Shown here in pieces: positions 47,601 through 57,844 of a DNA stretch of 64,000 nucleotides. This DNA is from Epiperipatus broadwayi. Its lineage: Eukaryota; Onychophora; Udeonychophora; Euonychophora; Peripatidae. Location of the stretch: NCBI GenBank assembly GCA_028023455.1, contig JAQFVV010012394.1, positions 25,741,053 through 25,805,052 on the forward strand, in the 5' to 3' direction. Below the pieces are notes generated by a model. The model worked only from the letters and a program-made list of their open reading frames with translations, was not told where the DNA came from and made no database searches. Position 1 is the first letter of the stretch. Each line of letters opens with the position of its first letter. The translations under genes and the position numbers were made by a program.

Positions 47601-50290
47601 GCATACATTGAAATACATACTATCGTCAACATGATATAAGAGTTTAGTGATATTTTGAGAAAACATTTGGATGCTTCTCGTCTTTGGTAGTTTATGATGT
47701 GTAAGGTACAATAAAATCCCATTTACCTTTTCCATCATTTTGGCTTTGCGTAGTTGATTCTAGTATACAAATTAATTATTAAACTTGTAAACAGATTTAC
47801 CAAATAATGACAAGATTGAATATATTTACTTAACGTTTTTAAATTGTCATTTGTCAGTATAATAAGAGTCTCAGTGATATAGTAAACTATAAAAATAAAA
47901 AGAACCCAAGTATTTATATTTATTTATTGCAAAGCTTTACCTGGACTAGCATTTGTATTAAAAATCATATAGATGGTTTAAAATTTCATAATCTTATGTA
48001 ATTCCACAAATTACGCCATCTTGTACATGGTCGGCCATCGGGTCTCATACAATAAAATTTGCCAATTAAGGTTTGAAAATAATAAAATTGCACTTATAAT
48101 TTGTTTAAGGTGTTTTATCATACTATTATGATAAGTCTTCGCGGTACACCCTGGCTGCGATCAAATTAAATCATAAAGTTTATGTTAGATCATTGGTTTG
48201 ATCTATGGTAAGTTGCTCAGATGTTGATTGTGGTCTTTGGTGCATTAAATAGATAGCACGATATGCTTTTGGTTACAGCTCTTAATAGCTGATAATGTGC
48301 AGCGGGAATTGATCAGTGATAGAAGTTAAGATTCTTAGCGCACTTACGTTACGTAGTTGGGACCACACAATCGAATGGTTACAATTTATAGTGCCGCAGC
48401 GTGTTCGGCACGATAGGTAGTTGAGGGGCGAGCGGACGGTTACAATATAAAATTTAACATTATTTTAGAATAACTTTTACTTTGGGTTTTAACTTGATTT
48501 TAGAATTTTAATTTTTATGCTATTATAAGTTCGCACAGATTTGTTTAAAAATGTTGAGTATAGATCGGTTACATAGATTCCATGGTCAAAAACACTTCAA
48601 AATAAACATAAACGGTCAAAATACAAAATCATTGATACCGTCAATTGCAGAGGGAAATTCATAAGTAACCCAATAGCATTCACCATAAGATGCTTGCATT
48701 AACACCAATAACTTAAAAGACATCCGAATAAATACATTTTAGATACTCACCGTAAGGTATCAGTATTTACCGAATGACTATATATTTTGATCGAATATGA
48801 AAACCAAAAACATAATCAACCGGTCACGAACCCATGCAAGCGTCTATACCCAAATTAAATTTAATGCATCTTTATTTAGAGTGTCAAGTATGAATAGACT
48901 ACATAGATTCGCATTTGAAAAGAAAATATTCAATCCTTGTTTAACCTTAGGCCAAAGGTTCGCAGTCAAACCAAACTTCAATCCATCTGATATATGATGT
49001 GTTCAATGTAATACGAATACGGCAGCACAATTAGGTTAAGAGAAGAAACTGCTTCTCGTCACATAGGAATATTACATCTATCAGACAAGAAGAGCAATAA
49101 AAAAAAAACTCCATCGAAAAGAACACCGTTCTACGTTTTATAATCCCTTCCATAGGCAAAACGGAAGTGTGCGGGGTATAATAGTGATTCTGCCCATAGC
49201 GAATCTCGTACTACATCTACTAATTACACCAATATATCCAATCCATTGACCTAATTCAACTACGAAACGAATAACCTAAGATTACCCTCCCCTAATATAA
49301 CTTTACAAATCTATATAGCCATTCACGCCCGACTTAAGTTTAATATTTATATAACTAGTTTAATGAAAAACAGAAATCATAATAAAACTTAAAGAACAAA
49401 TAAATAAATAAATGGAAATGATTTTACAAAAGAAATACATTAAATAAAATTATAACTAATTAATAAATAATGTTGGTCAGATAGGATTCTATTTCTTAAT
49501 TATTTTAAATATGGAAAGTTTTTAATTTAATGTTCATTAATTATAAAGTTCTTACGGTTTAAAACAGTTCATCTTTACCTGTTGCTTGCCATTTGAACGT
49601 GAATTCCCACACCGTCCAAAAAAGATTGGTATTCTGTTGGCCGTTTTATTCATCCGGAGGTTTTTTACTCCAACTGGTCCTCAATGTAGAAAACGATAGT
49701 TTATTTCTCTTTCTTCCTAGCAGAATCGAAGGGATTGAAGAGTGCGTCTTTTCAATCCCTTCTCCTTCAACTCTGTGCTAACACATATCTGTCCACTCGT
49801 AATAACCAACTCATTCTTTTATTTTCAAACCTTTCCTTTTATAATAATTTTGTGGATTAACTCAACATTACGTCATGATGGTGAAAACCTTTTCGTTGAG
49901 GTCCGATTTCCCGATGGATTTCTTTCATTTGCTAAAAGTTTCTATTGTTTTCCTATCTGACCGATGCTTATACATTTAAATGCCCAAAGGCTAGTTTACT
50001 AATTAAAATAATCATTTCCATTTTACAAAAGATTAATTAATTTGTTTTCAAACTTAAACATATATTTTTATCTCTAAATCTTTTCTGAAAATTTAATTTT
50101 AAACTGCTCTTTTTTTAATAAAGTTTTATTTTAATAATTATTTATCTGTGCAATTTTATATATATGCGAGTTTAAGATGATTTTTTAATTCTTAAAAAAG
50201 AAATTTTTATTGGCAAACTTTTTTTTTTTATGTTTACTAATAAAAAATAATGTAACATACGTATGTGCCCGTTACAATATATAACTAAAT
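44653..50290. mobile_element. Possible 5.6-kb element bounded by ATATTGTAACG / CGTTACAATAT
   Basis: ATATTGTAACG at about 44652 and CGTTACAATAT at about 50273-50283 are exact inverted ends. The first end is followed by GGGCGCCA (44708), like a primer-binding-site word on the other strand. A related end, CGGTTACAATAT, occurs at 48433. The interior has GC-richer blocks (48000-48440, 48820-49250, 49590-49960) but no recognised domain, so this could be a decayed LTR or DNA element. One weak candidate exon of the host gene (47727-47759) falls inside it. Confidence 0.35.
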
Positions 50291-50352
50291 TAGAATATAA
50301 CCAAATCTTATTTTGACCACATTTTTTGCAATTGATATTGCTTGTTACAGCT

Positions 50353-50440
50353 CTGAAGAAGACAGTTGAACAATTGAAAGTGACAGTTATATTTGGAACT
50401 GTGGAATAATAAATTACTCTATTTGGATTCTATAAAGTGC
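50353..50440 (+). repeat. Terminal-motif fragment: CTGAAGA-hairpin-GAAA
   Basis: CTGAAGA (50353-50359), a CAGTTG/CAATTG hairpin and GAAA (50376-50379), followed by GGAATAATAAATT, parallels the segment at 22372. The two are likely copies of one retroelement end. Confidence 0.4.
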
Positions 50441-50879
50441 ATAGAAGAGTGTATTAGTATTTTTTATTGACATTTCCAAACGTTGGGCTATCTAAATCAT
50501 TTGCATATATTTTGCATATCGCCTTTAATTCTCTGTTCTGCATTTTGCGTTATCACTATGAATATGAGGCAAACGGCCTCGAAAGCGCTTAATATTTTTT
50601 GCACTCTCTATAACTTCTCTTTCAAGTGCTTCAAACTCTTTTAACTTTATATATTATATTAAAGTACTTTATTATTCAATTCCATGGTAGATAAAGTATT
50701 GCATAAAATATAAAGTTTTTACTATTATTTAACTAGTTTTTGTCAAGAAAGAAACTAGATACATCTAATAATGGTAGTAGTGTAATTTGTCAAACCATTA
50801 GAGAAAGATGTCGGGCTATAATGATCTTTAAAAAAAATCTGATACTGGATACTTTGCAATGAGTAACAAAAGACTTTAC

Positions 50880-50968
50880 CTGCTGTGTTGATTCTGGTAA
50901 TAAATTGGGGAAATAACAGTTAAACAGGTAGATATAAATAAACCCTAATTCTTCTTCAGATGTTATCC
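50880..50968 (-). CDS. Exon of the minus-strand gene
   Basis: Acceptor CCACAG at 50974-50969; donor CAGCAG|GTAAAGTC at 50880/50879. It is 89 bp. Its first two bases complete a Gly codon begun by the 54072-54585 exon, then it reads ITSEEELGFIYIYLFNCYF and PNLLPESTQQ, ending in phase 0. The phase match and two good splice sites support it. The peptide is not recognised. Confidence 0.55.
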
Positions 50969-51289
50969 CTGTGGAAAAAAATATTAATAAGCAACAAGAT
51001 TCTTGCTATAATTTATGATCACCTTAAAATCATCATACCAATAATGATAATATAAAGATTGATGAAAAGTTATAGAATATGGAATGTTAAAAATTATTGG
51101 CAAATGCCAGAAATATTGTTCAGAGGGATTACATATGATTATTTTCGAGGCCAGACACTGTATATAAATTAAAAGCAATATAATATCTGTTTCATACACA
51201 AAGAAAACTTGACAATATTGAATGCAATCAATGCATTTAATGTTATTAATCTTTTCTCCATTCATGTAACAGAAACAGTATTACCTTTA

Positions 51290-51535
51290 ATTTGTTATAT
51301 TTCAGTGATAGAGTTACCATAGTTCTTATTGCGCATATGTGTAGAGATGATGATCTGGACCAACTGATGATTGCTGGTTTAGCAAGAAATACGTATATTG
51401 GTGATTATTTGTCGTTTCGACATATATGTGATCAAGTGTATCAGTGTTATGAGATAGAGTGGAGAGTGGTGGGTTGTGTGAAAGTCTGTGCTCATATACC
51501 CTATATATTATATAGTTCTGTATAAAATTTTAGTA
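51290..51535. repeat. Dispersed repeat, partner of 4995-5135
   Basis: The right part (51420-51520) is the reverse complement of 5040-5130. The left part resembles 43115-43200. It is a mobile element of unknown class; the open frame through it is not conserved in the other copies. Confidence 0.6.
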
Positions 51536-52711
51536 GATTTTGTAGAATGTGTCTCACAGTATGTAAATATTTATTATGGTACCTCCAAATAAATGGACAG
51601 ACTTCTAAATAAGTGATAAAATAATGATTTACTAAGGTTGATTGAAAATGAATCCAATCTGAGAATGTAATTATTAGTTATTTATTAGAAGATAAAAAAA
51701 GGTATTAATTATTTCAATTTCTCTAATGACAGATTTGCTTTAAAAAAGCAAATAAGAGGAAAACCAATATGTAATCCCAAAGTGATCCCACAGCAAACCA
51801 ATTGACAACTAATATCTGAGAGGTGTAAGAATAATAAACTAGTATTTATATACTTAATAAATTCAAGAATTTTATCTTAGACTATATGATGCAAATAAAG
51901 TATTAGAAAGTCTTCATTTATATTGTCAAGTGCTTCATTGAATACAATATTAACAATATAACAGCTAGGTAGAAATGTGTTCAAATTTCAACAATGAATA
52001 ATCTGAAAACTTTGAAAATTCAGATAGCTTATAGATTCTGTTAAAATTTTTTATCAAACTTTACTAAAATAAATAATTAAGAGTAGCGGCATATGCAATT
52101 TAGTGCAACGATGGATCAGCCTCTGGAGTTCAAGATCCATAGATCACGGTCCTTCCCAAGCAATAAACTATTTGATTTTGTCCCTACATGGATTAATACA
52201 GCACTGAGCAATAAACTATTTGATTACTTTCGCCCTGCATGGATTAGTATGATGATAGGCAGACTCCAGAGCTTGCAGTCGATGGATTGCGGCTCCAGCT
52301 TTGCCATTTCCAATACGTGAACTTTTTATTAACTCCCAAGCGATAAATCATCTGATTATTTTTTTTGTTTATTAACTAACATATTGTTACTTTTAGATAG
52401 TTCTATATAAAATTGCATAACGAAATAAAGTCCACTTACTGTAATGCCATTTTCTATAACCACAGATTTAACATCACTGCTTTCTTCATTTCAACCAAAG
52501 TTTAAATCTTCAAAAATCAGTTTATCAAATTGCAATGGTTAGAGATCTTATAACTTAAATCTTTCCTGCTTCGTCCTCATATTTGACAAAAAAAAAAAAA
52601 TTATATGAATTACTACTTTCATTCTGCATCACAATAATGAACAATTCGGAATTGATTCCTAACAAAGTTATTAGTAATAGAAATAGTAGATCCAGCTTCC
52701 TTTATATCCTC

Positions 52712-52809
52712 AATCAGCCATTCAAGCTATTGTGCGCTTTTTACGAGTGTTAAATAATAAATGAGTACATTCACTCGTAAAAAGCGCACAATAGCTTGAA
52801 TGGCTGATT
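52712..52809. repeat. Perfect hairpin, 38-bp arms, 22-base loop
   Basis: AATCAGCCATTCAAGCTATT... (52712-52749) is the exact reverse complement of 52772-52809. It is a short foldback/MITE in an intron and looks young because the arms are identical. Confidence 0.9.
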
Positions 52810-54071
52810 AAATGTATTACAATTAGAAACAGCGCTAAAATAAATGTTTATTTACATTTATATCCTCAACAAATTCCAATGTATTTGAATTTTTTTAAAC
52901 ATAATGGAATGGCTGACAAGTGGCATGATTTAATTTTTATATATATATAATATTTATTCATCTTAACATTCTTGATGGGAAATTTTTTACTCTATATTAA
53001 TTTTTTTATTTAAAAAAAAAAAAATTATAACTTGAACATTATTCACGTTATGAACAAACATATGCAGAAATCTGTTTAAGTCCGTGCTTTGTTCCATTAA
53101 TTTATTTTCTTGTTCTTCATTTTATTATTTAGTGTACATATTTCTTTTAGTCAAGTTAACTACCAACAAATCATAAAGAAACCTGTAATGATCACAATCA
53201 GGAGATAAAATCACTAATGGTTTAATTAAATCTTTCATTTTACTATTGTAACCATAAACTTGACAGTTATTAACTATATGGTTCATGTTAGTGTTTATCA
53301 ATACATACATAGATCAGTGGCTTCTATTTATGAAGTAACTGAATAGAACTACTTACAGATTATCTTAAATTTGTTGATGAGACTAAGCTAATGGCTAAAA
53401 AGATCAAATCCAATTGGCTCTATTGTTGCATCTGAAAAATAAATTTGTTTGGAAACTTATAAACAAGTCTAATTTTTATGCTACAATCGTTTACCCTAAC
53501 ACCCAAAAAAAAAAAAAATCTTGATTTGAAATGAGTCCTGAATAGCAAAATTATATCCAGAGTTATTGGCAAGTCCAATCTACTTAACAGATTTTTATAT
53601 ATTTATGGGAGACAACTTCTTTTCTGATATCTATTGGGGGGAAATTTTAAAAACAGGAACCATTGATAAACTTGAGAGTGCTAGTAATATTTTTCATGGT
53701 AATATTTCAAATGAGCATTCATAACTTTATGGCGAAGTTTTCACAACCCCCAAAACATGGTATTGATCAGTAGTATATGTCAGAACTAAAAAAGTGGTCT
53801 GTAAAGAGTTTAAGTCCTATTTCCAAGTACCGCCAGCTTTCCAAAAGTATTCCTAAAATTATTTTAGATCTAATCTTATTTAACTGAAGAAAAAAGTTAG
53901 GTTACAATCTAAAATTATCCTAAATAACATGGAATAAGATTGTGTTTCATTAAAATATATGTATAAAATTAAATTAATTTGGCTGCTGTAAAAAAAGACA
54001 ATGTTTGGAAAACATATGCATTGAATACTTCAGATATACTTATATACACACAATATTCAAAAATAATTTAC

Positions 54072-54585
54072 CTGGAGTCTTATCACAGTCATCACTTTCT
54101 TCTTCACTCTCCAATGCTTTATACCGAGAACGTTTTTTAGTTTGAAAAATGACTTCATCATCATCATCACTATTATCTGAAACCAAAGGTGATTCTAAAA
54201 AATTACTTTTTTGTTTCTCTTCAGAGGTAAATGTAATATTATTTTTTTCAAGTTCTGTGTCATTATTTACAATAAGTGAGGTTTTCTCTTCCACATTATA
54301 ATCTTTTCCAGTTATTGCAGAATTAGCGAATTCATTTGTTTTAGAAAAGAGGGATGAAATCGTATCTACTGCCAATAAATTTTTGGAACTAGAATTTAAA
54401 GAATTGAATACTTTATGTTGAAATGGAACTTCTTTAAAGTCATCCTCATTAAATTCAATATCAAAAGAACTTGTCTTCAAATGAAGGCTAATATTTGACT
54501 CTGAAACATTAGAATATGTGTTTCCTATCAACTTCAAATTTTCCTTTTTTTCCACGTTTTTATTATCAAAATCTTTTTTAAATGG
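54072..54585 (-). CDS. Long acidic exon of the minus-strand gene
   Basis: The acceptor AATTTCAG is at 54593-54586 and the donor ACTCCAG|GTAAATT at 54072/54071. It is 514 bp, entering in phase 0 and leaving in phase 1. The 171-residue segment starts PFKKDFDNKN, is rich in Ser, Asn, Lys and Glu, and ends with an acidic patch (SDNSDDDDEVIF) followed by basic TKKRSRYK and ESEEESDD. This could be a nuclear-localisation and CK2-type acidic region of a chromatin or DNA-repair protein, which fits the disordered N-terminus of a BLM helicase. It joins exons on both sides in phase. Assignment to the BLM-like gene is inference. Confidence 0.7.
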
Positions 54586-54738
54586 CTGAAATTAAAAATA
54601 AAAACAAGTATGTACATTATTAATAATGATTTATAAATTTTATTAATATACAAGAACAATTAATAATTTCATATAAAAAATAACAGATTAGTAGGGCTTT
54701 TCCAATTTATAATAATCATTTCTTCTAAAACCTATATT

Positions 54739-54867
54739 TTAAGGCTATAACCTTAAGACCATGCGCCTGAAAAACGACAGTAGAGATCTCTACAAATCTT
54801 AACACAAGATTTGTAGAGGTCCCTACTGTCGTTTTTCAGGCGCATGGTCTTAAGATTATAGTCTTAA
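54739..54867. repeat. Near-perfect intronic hairpin, about 129 bp
   Basis: TTAAGGCTATAACCTTAAGA faces its complement at the right end, and ATGCGCCTGAAAAACGACAG is perfectly repeated in inverse. The loop is about 10 bases near 54800. It lies between two exons of the minus-strand gene, so the transcript would fold here. It is a short MITE. Confidence 0.88.
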
Positions 54868-54970
54868 TATATATTACTTTACGTAATGAGTATGTGCTTA
54901 ACAAATTTAATTATTAAAACCTATATTTGAATTTTATTTTAACTTAATAATAAATTCCTTAATTCTTTAC

Positions 54971-55116
54971 CTTACACAATACATGATAAAAAAAAAGAAC
55001 AGCTCCCTCTCTAGCATCATCTATAATGAGGTTTAATATTAAGCATTGATTATCAGATTGTAATGCATCTAAAACCTCATTCCCAGATTGGCTTTTGCAT
55101 TTATCAAAAATAAAAG
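54971..55116 (-). CDS. Candidate exon of the minus-strand gene
   Basis: Acceptor TTTTCAAG at 55124-55117; donor TGTAAG|GTAAAG at 54971/54970. It is 146 bp, entering in phase 1 and leaving in phase 0, so it joins the 54072-54585 exon. The 48 residues FIFDKCKSQSGNEVLDALQS ... LFFYHVLCK look like part of a folded helical domain but are not recognised. A run of nine T's inside the exon would make it vulnerable to frameshift. Confidence 0.45.
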
Positions 55117-55139
55117 CTTGAAAATTCAAAACACTCTCA

Positions 55140-55315
55140 GATTTTGAATCCAAGCCAATCTGCTTGAATAGTTATATAGATCTGATTTGAGCGCAGTAAC
55201 TATATATTTTGGTTTTGAATCTCAGCCAACCTGTTTGAACTGTTATGAAAATCTGAATCGAGATTAATAACTATATATGTTATATTTGTATTCTCAGATT
55301 GGACTGAGAAAGTTT
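55140..55315. repeat. Imperfect tandem repeat, about 80-bp units
   Basis: TTTTGAATCCAAGCCAATCT ... AACTATATATTTTGG repeats as TTTTGAATCTCAGCCAACCT ... AATAACTATATATG. The units are diverged. Confidence 0.6.
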
Positions 55316-55699
55316 TGAATTTTCAGACTTTTAGCTTGAAGTCCAAAATGGAGTTAAAGGTGGTTTGCTCAATGCATAACTGCATCTCTTCCAGCTTTCA
55401 ATCCTAAACCTCAACGATAATGGCAAAAACCTGGTAACCATCAATAGTATACTATATCTTACTATACATCGAACTAAGAAGTTATTCTTGTTTTATCAAT
55501 TTTTAGGTTATGGAATAATTAAAAATCTATTAACTGATAAATAAAATTTAAAGATGGTTTTTATAATTCTACTTCATTAGAACAAGATACTTAATTTACA
55601 AAATAAAGATCATTGAAATATTATATAACATATATAAAAAAATATTTAAAAAAAAATGCTAAAAAAAAAATTTTTTTTTCTTGAATCACAATTATGGTT

Positions 55700-55845
55700 T
55701 TGTTATTTTAATAAAAGCACGAGGCAACCATAAATTAATTAATTTGAAATTTTTTTAGAATGTTTGGATCCAACTAAATATTCTATTATTGATTGAATTA
55801 ATTAATTTATGGACACATTTCATGCTTTTATTACAGTAGTTTAAA
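55700..55845. mobile_element. Small foldback
   Basis: TTAATAAAAGCA and ATAAATTAATTAATTTGAA at the left pair with AATTAATTAATTTAT and TGCTTTTATTA at the right. It is AT-rich with no coding sequence. Confidence 0.55.
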
Positions 55846-55867
55846 AAAATATATATTTTTTACTCTT

Positions 55868-56150
55868 TAGCCATATAATTCTATAATTAAAACCACTTCT
55901 TTTCTTTTCAAAAACTTTATTTGATGTATTGAAAAAGGAAATAAGTTTTTTATTGTAACAATTGGTTTTTTGGATAAAAGAAAAATGTAAAAAGGGAAAG
56001 TTTTTTGAGAAGGGAGTCAAATCCTTGAAAATGACTATAGAGTAAAGATAGTCGAAACGTTGGAAATAAGTGGATATATATATATCAAATAAAGTTTTTG
56101 AAAAGAAAAGAAGTGGTTTTAATTATAGAATTATATGGCTATATGTACTG
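55868..56150. repeat. Inverted pair with retroelement terminal stem-loop (GAAACGTTGG)
   Basis: TTATAGAATTATATGGCTAT at the right is the complement of the left end (55872-55890), and CTTTTCAAAAACTTTATTTG at 55905 faces CAAATAAAGTTTTTGAAAAG at 56088. Between them GACTAT (56033) pairs with ATAGTC (56048), followed by GAAACGTTGG. The same tail occurs at 27541-27680, which marks it as the end of a repeat family. Confidence 0.6.
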
Positions 56151-57379
56151 TATATTTTTGAAAAGAAAAAAAGATTGAGTCGTGATTAGAAACAGAAGTA
56201 AATGGATTTTTACTCTTTAGTGCATTGCGACCTACTCTAAAAAATATCAACTCATTTCCAGTATTTGAAATTAATTTTTGGCCTGCCACTGTTAGGCCAG
56301 ACAACCCTGAAATATTACACTTACATTTATACTTAACATGTGTACAAAATTTGAAGGAAATCTATTTGGTAAAAGATAAGGCAGGAATTTAAAAAAGCAA
56401 ATTTTATGTAAATTAATCCAAAGGGAAATTAATATTTCATCCTCCCTTTACTTTCTAGTCAAAATGACACAATTAAAATTTCTTCCTCATTAAAAAAATG
56501 ATGATTTTATAGAACTGATTTAAATAAAGTCTAAAATGTGGCTGGACAAACCTAAAATATGGTATTGTTATATTGTATTGTTATTGAAACTGGCAATAGA
56601 TACGAAATTTGACAAATATTTATTTTGAAAAAATAATTAAAAATCAATTACAAAATTTGACCCAAACAAATAAGCCTTAAGTTGAATAAGTATTTAAAAA
56701 TATTAGAATTAAATATTTCTATTTTTTATTATGTTTTAATGCACAATTACCAAATACTTTGCAATTTAATATGACTTATAGTCTAATAAAAATAAAAAAA
56801 ATTAACAGACTATAAGTGATTGCAAGGTTTTGGTAAAAAAACTAAGACTGTTTCATATAATTATGCTTGATAAGAGTGCTATCAAGGATTTAATTTTTTA
56901 TTAAAATGTTGCAAATAAACAGAACTGAAAAATTGGCATTTAGAATATGGCAGCAGATTTATCCAATGACACAGGAAGCTGGGTTACCTGGATGAGGATT
57001 CCTTTTTAATAAATACTGCATTAGGAATACTAACTGGTCATTAACAGAATATGGTTAACACTCATTGCCAATAACAGGGACATTTACAATGTGGACAAAA
57101 TATACATATTCCCAAAGGAAGATATGTATAAATTGTGAGGAAAGCAATTTCAGGCAATATCTCTACTTATTCTGAATCCTAGAAAAGTTCAAAAGTTTAT
57201 TGATATGATTATTATATTTCTTACATAATTAATAGTAGCATGTGCTGTTTATTTGCTTAAAATAAGTTTTATTTACAGTTAAAAATTATATTACTTCTAT
57301 AGAATAAAAGTAAACAGAAAAAATAATAGATTCAACATCGATTATATTTAATGGAATTAAATACACACCATTTTTATCA
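56151..57379. other. AT-rich sequence, no gene seen
   Basis: Nothing recognisable beyond AT-rich DNA. Confidence 0.4.
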
Positions 57380-57478
57380 TCATTTTCGGCCATAACTGAT
57401 CTACTAAAGGATGACGGTCTCTCCAAATTCAATCTAGTTTCTCTGGTCCATAGCTTTTCTTCTCCAAAAAACTTCATT
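57380..57478 (-). pseudogene. 3'-end fragment of an RTE-type LINE
   Basis: The minus strand reads GEEKLWTRETRLNLERPSSF then SRSVMAENDDKNG, matching the C-terminus of the RTE remnant that ends at 60690 (GEEKLKIREDGLNLEKPSSC, MVDNDD). It is a 5'-truncated copy of the same family in the opposite orientation. Confidence 0.65.
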
Positions 57479-57844
57479 TCACAAGGTCTATTTCTAGTTC
57501 TGTAGAAAGGAGTTTGCTATTAAATGAAAGGAGATCCTTTGATTCCTCCTCTTGGAGGCCTTAAAAGAACTGAGCAGGGCAAATTCCTAATATCCACTCC
57601 ATATGTTCTTATCGTTGCAGTTGTTATTATTATGTGATTATTCATAAAATATACGAACATGGAATGGGCTGCTCACCAACAAGCATTAGCCAGCGTGGTG
57701 AATTTATTGGCTTTTTATCTCTGAATTTAAGATCAAGAAACACCATGGTCTTTCTTCTCAGTTGCCTGATAAGACAGACTGAATGTTTGTGTAAATGATA
57801 AAATATTTTTCCAATACATATATACAATTATGATAGACAAAAAT

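Noticed and set aside
47727-47759. 33-bp stretch with CTAG acceptor and AAAAG|GTAAAT donor reading NQLRKAKMMEK
   Set aside because: Phase-neutral and plausible, but the pyrimidine tract is weak, it lies in probable transposon DNA, and it does not solve the phase gap to 44291-44355.
52441-52500. Possible minus-strand exon before an ACA|GTAAGT donor
   Set aside because: A good donor exists, but the only nearby acceptors give stops or weak tracts, and the exons on either side (54072-54585 and 50880-50968) already join in phase without it.
57642-57827. 61-codon minus-strand frame
   Set aside because: No domain or splice support; lies just before the RTE copy and is not shared with other copies.
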